Shown here: positions 47,431-47,500 of the stretch, one piece after another
Layout: the number at the start of each line of letters is the position of its first letter
Position numbering within the stretch: the first letter of the stretch is position 1
Assembly (NCBI GenBank): GCA_963575745.1
Contig: CAUYUJ010000193.1
Span: 1 to 47,500 of the forward strand
Source: Prorocentrum cordatum
Taxonomy: Eukaryota; Sar; Dinophyceae; Prorocentrales; Prorocentraceae
DNA: 47,500 bases
Direction: 5' to 3'
Position numbers and translations under genes: made by a program
The notes under the pieces: generated by a model
The model's input: only the letters and a program-made list of their open reading frames with translations
Told to the model about the DNA's origin: nothing
Database searches by the model: none

Positions 47431-47500
<70 letters not shown>
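45318..47500 (+). CDS. Long exon N (partial), WWD-P repeat protein
   Basis: One frame is open from the acceptor CTTCCTCTCAG to the window end, over 720 codons, without stop and without a required ATG. It starts VRPALARSDGAAPAAAAERP. From 45633 a WWD motif recurs (NWWDPPQASPARRSASEQSS), first at irregular spacing. From 46350 it recurs about every 36 residues: NWWDAPPAAPA, SWWDPHPSPQA, QWWDPPSAAPD, QWDLPQAAPAP, QWWNPPLAAEA, GWWDPPQASPA. Each unit continues RAASEQxSPGRPPAxxRGAS. The repeat keeps its frame while third positions vary, which argues for coding. No known domain is recognised; the segment is Ala/Pro/Ser/Arg-rich and probably disordered. The final Asp run comes from the GAT array and may be past the exon end. 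Confidence 0.68.
47429..47500. repeat. (GAT)n microsatellite at window end
   Basis: Pure ATG/GAT triplets running off the right edge. Confidence 0.96.

Overview
The window looks like nuclear DNA of a dinoflagellate. The decisive evidence is an exact copy of the 22-nt dinoflagellate spliced leader (DinoSL) at 7337-7358, followed directly by a truncated leader relic. GC-rich exon-like blocks, apparent GA-AG introns, abundant foldback elements and very heavy micro- and minisatellite content fit this. The species cannot be told from the sequence; a large-genome, GC-rich genus such as Prorocentrum is only a guess. No rRNA, tRNA, CRISPR array or bacterial-type operon was seen.

Layout. 1-7.2 kb is repeats: (TTG)n, a 101-bp satellite, GCAATGC-type DNA, GAT and GGA arrays, one MITE and part of another. 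7.34-14.43 kb is a nearly full-length LINE-type retrotransposon on the + strand. It has ORF1 (zinc finger plus coiled coil) and ORF2 (AP-like endonuclease, reverse transcriptase, zinc knuckle, RNase H, C-terminal Cys motifs). ORF2 is broken by two in-frame TAG codons and an apparent frameshift. The element starts with the spliced leader and a leader relic, and CTC microsatellites abut both ends.

14.6-17.6 kb holds foldback elements and dispersed repeats. 17.9-25 kb contains GC-rich exon-like blocks on the + strand. The best joined pair (18677-18856 and 19041-22556) encodes an Ala/Glu-rich protein with repeated ETQAY motifs in 172-residue units. Its 184-nt intron is almost entirely a 151-bp near-perfect palindrome. 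25-34.9 kb is again repeats: a minisatellite inside an inverted repeat, MITEs, triplet arrays, a 73-bp and an 88-bp satellite.

34.98-37.7 kb has further exon-like blocks. 37.7-45.3 kb is foldback elements, microsatellites and a second 88-bp satellite array. 45.3-47.5 kb is a long open exon, without an ATG start, that encodes 36-residue WWD-P repeats and runs off the window.

The exon-like blocks could belong to one giant gene split by repeat-filled introns, or to several genes; sequence alone cannot decide. Main themes: (i) a LINE whose spliced-leader structure records successive cycles of trans-splicing and reinsertion; (ii) introns made of, or starting in, inverted-repeat elements (introner-like); (iii) (CTC)n/(GGA)n tracts sitting at retroelement ends, inside foldback arms, or between short direct repeats. 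Exon boundaries are inferred by eye from splice-site consensus and reading frame and need transcript support.
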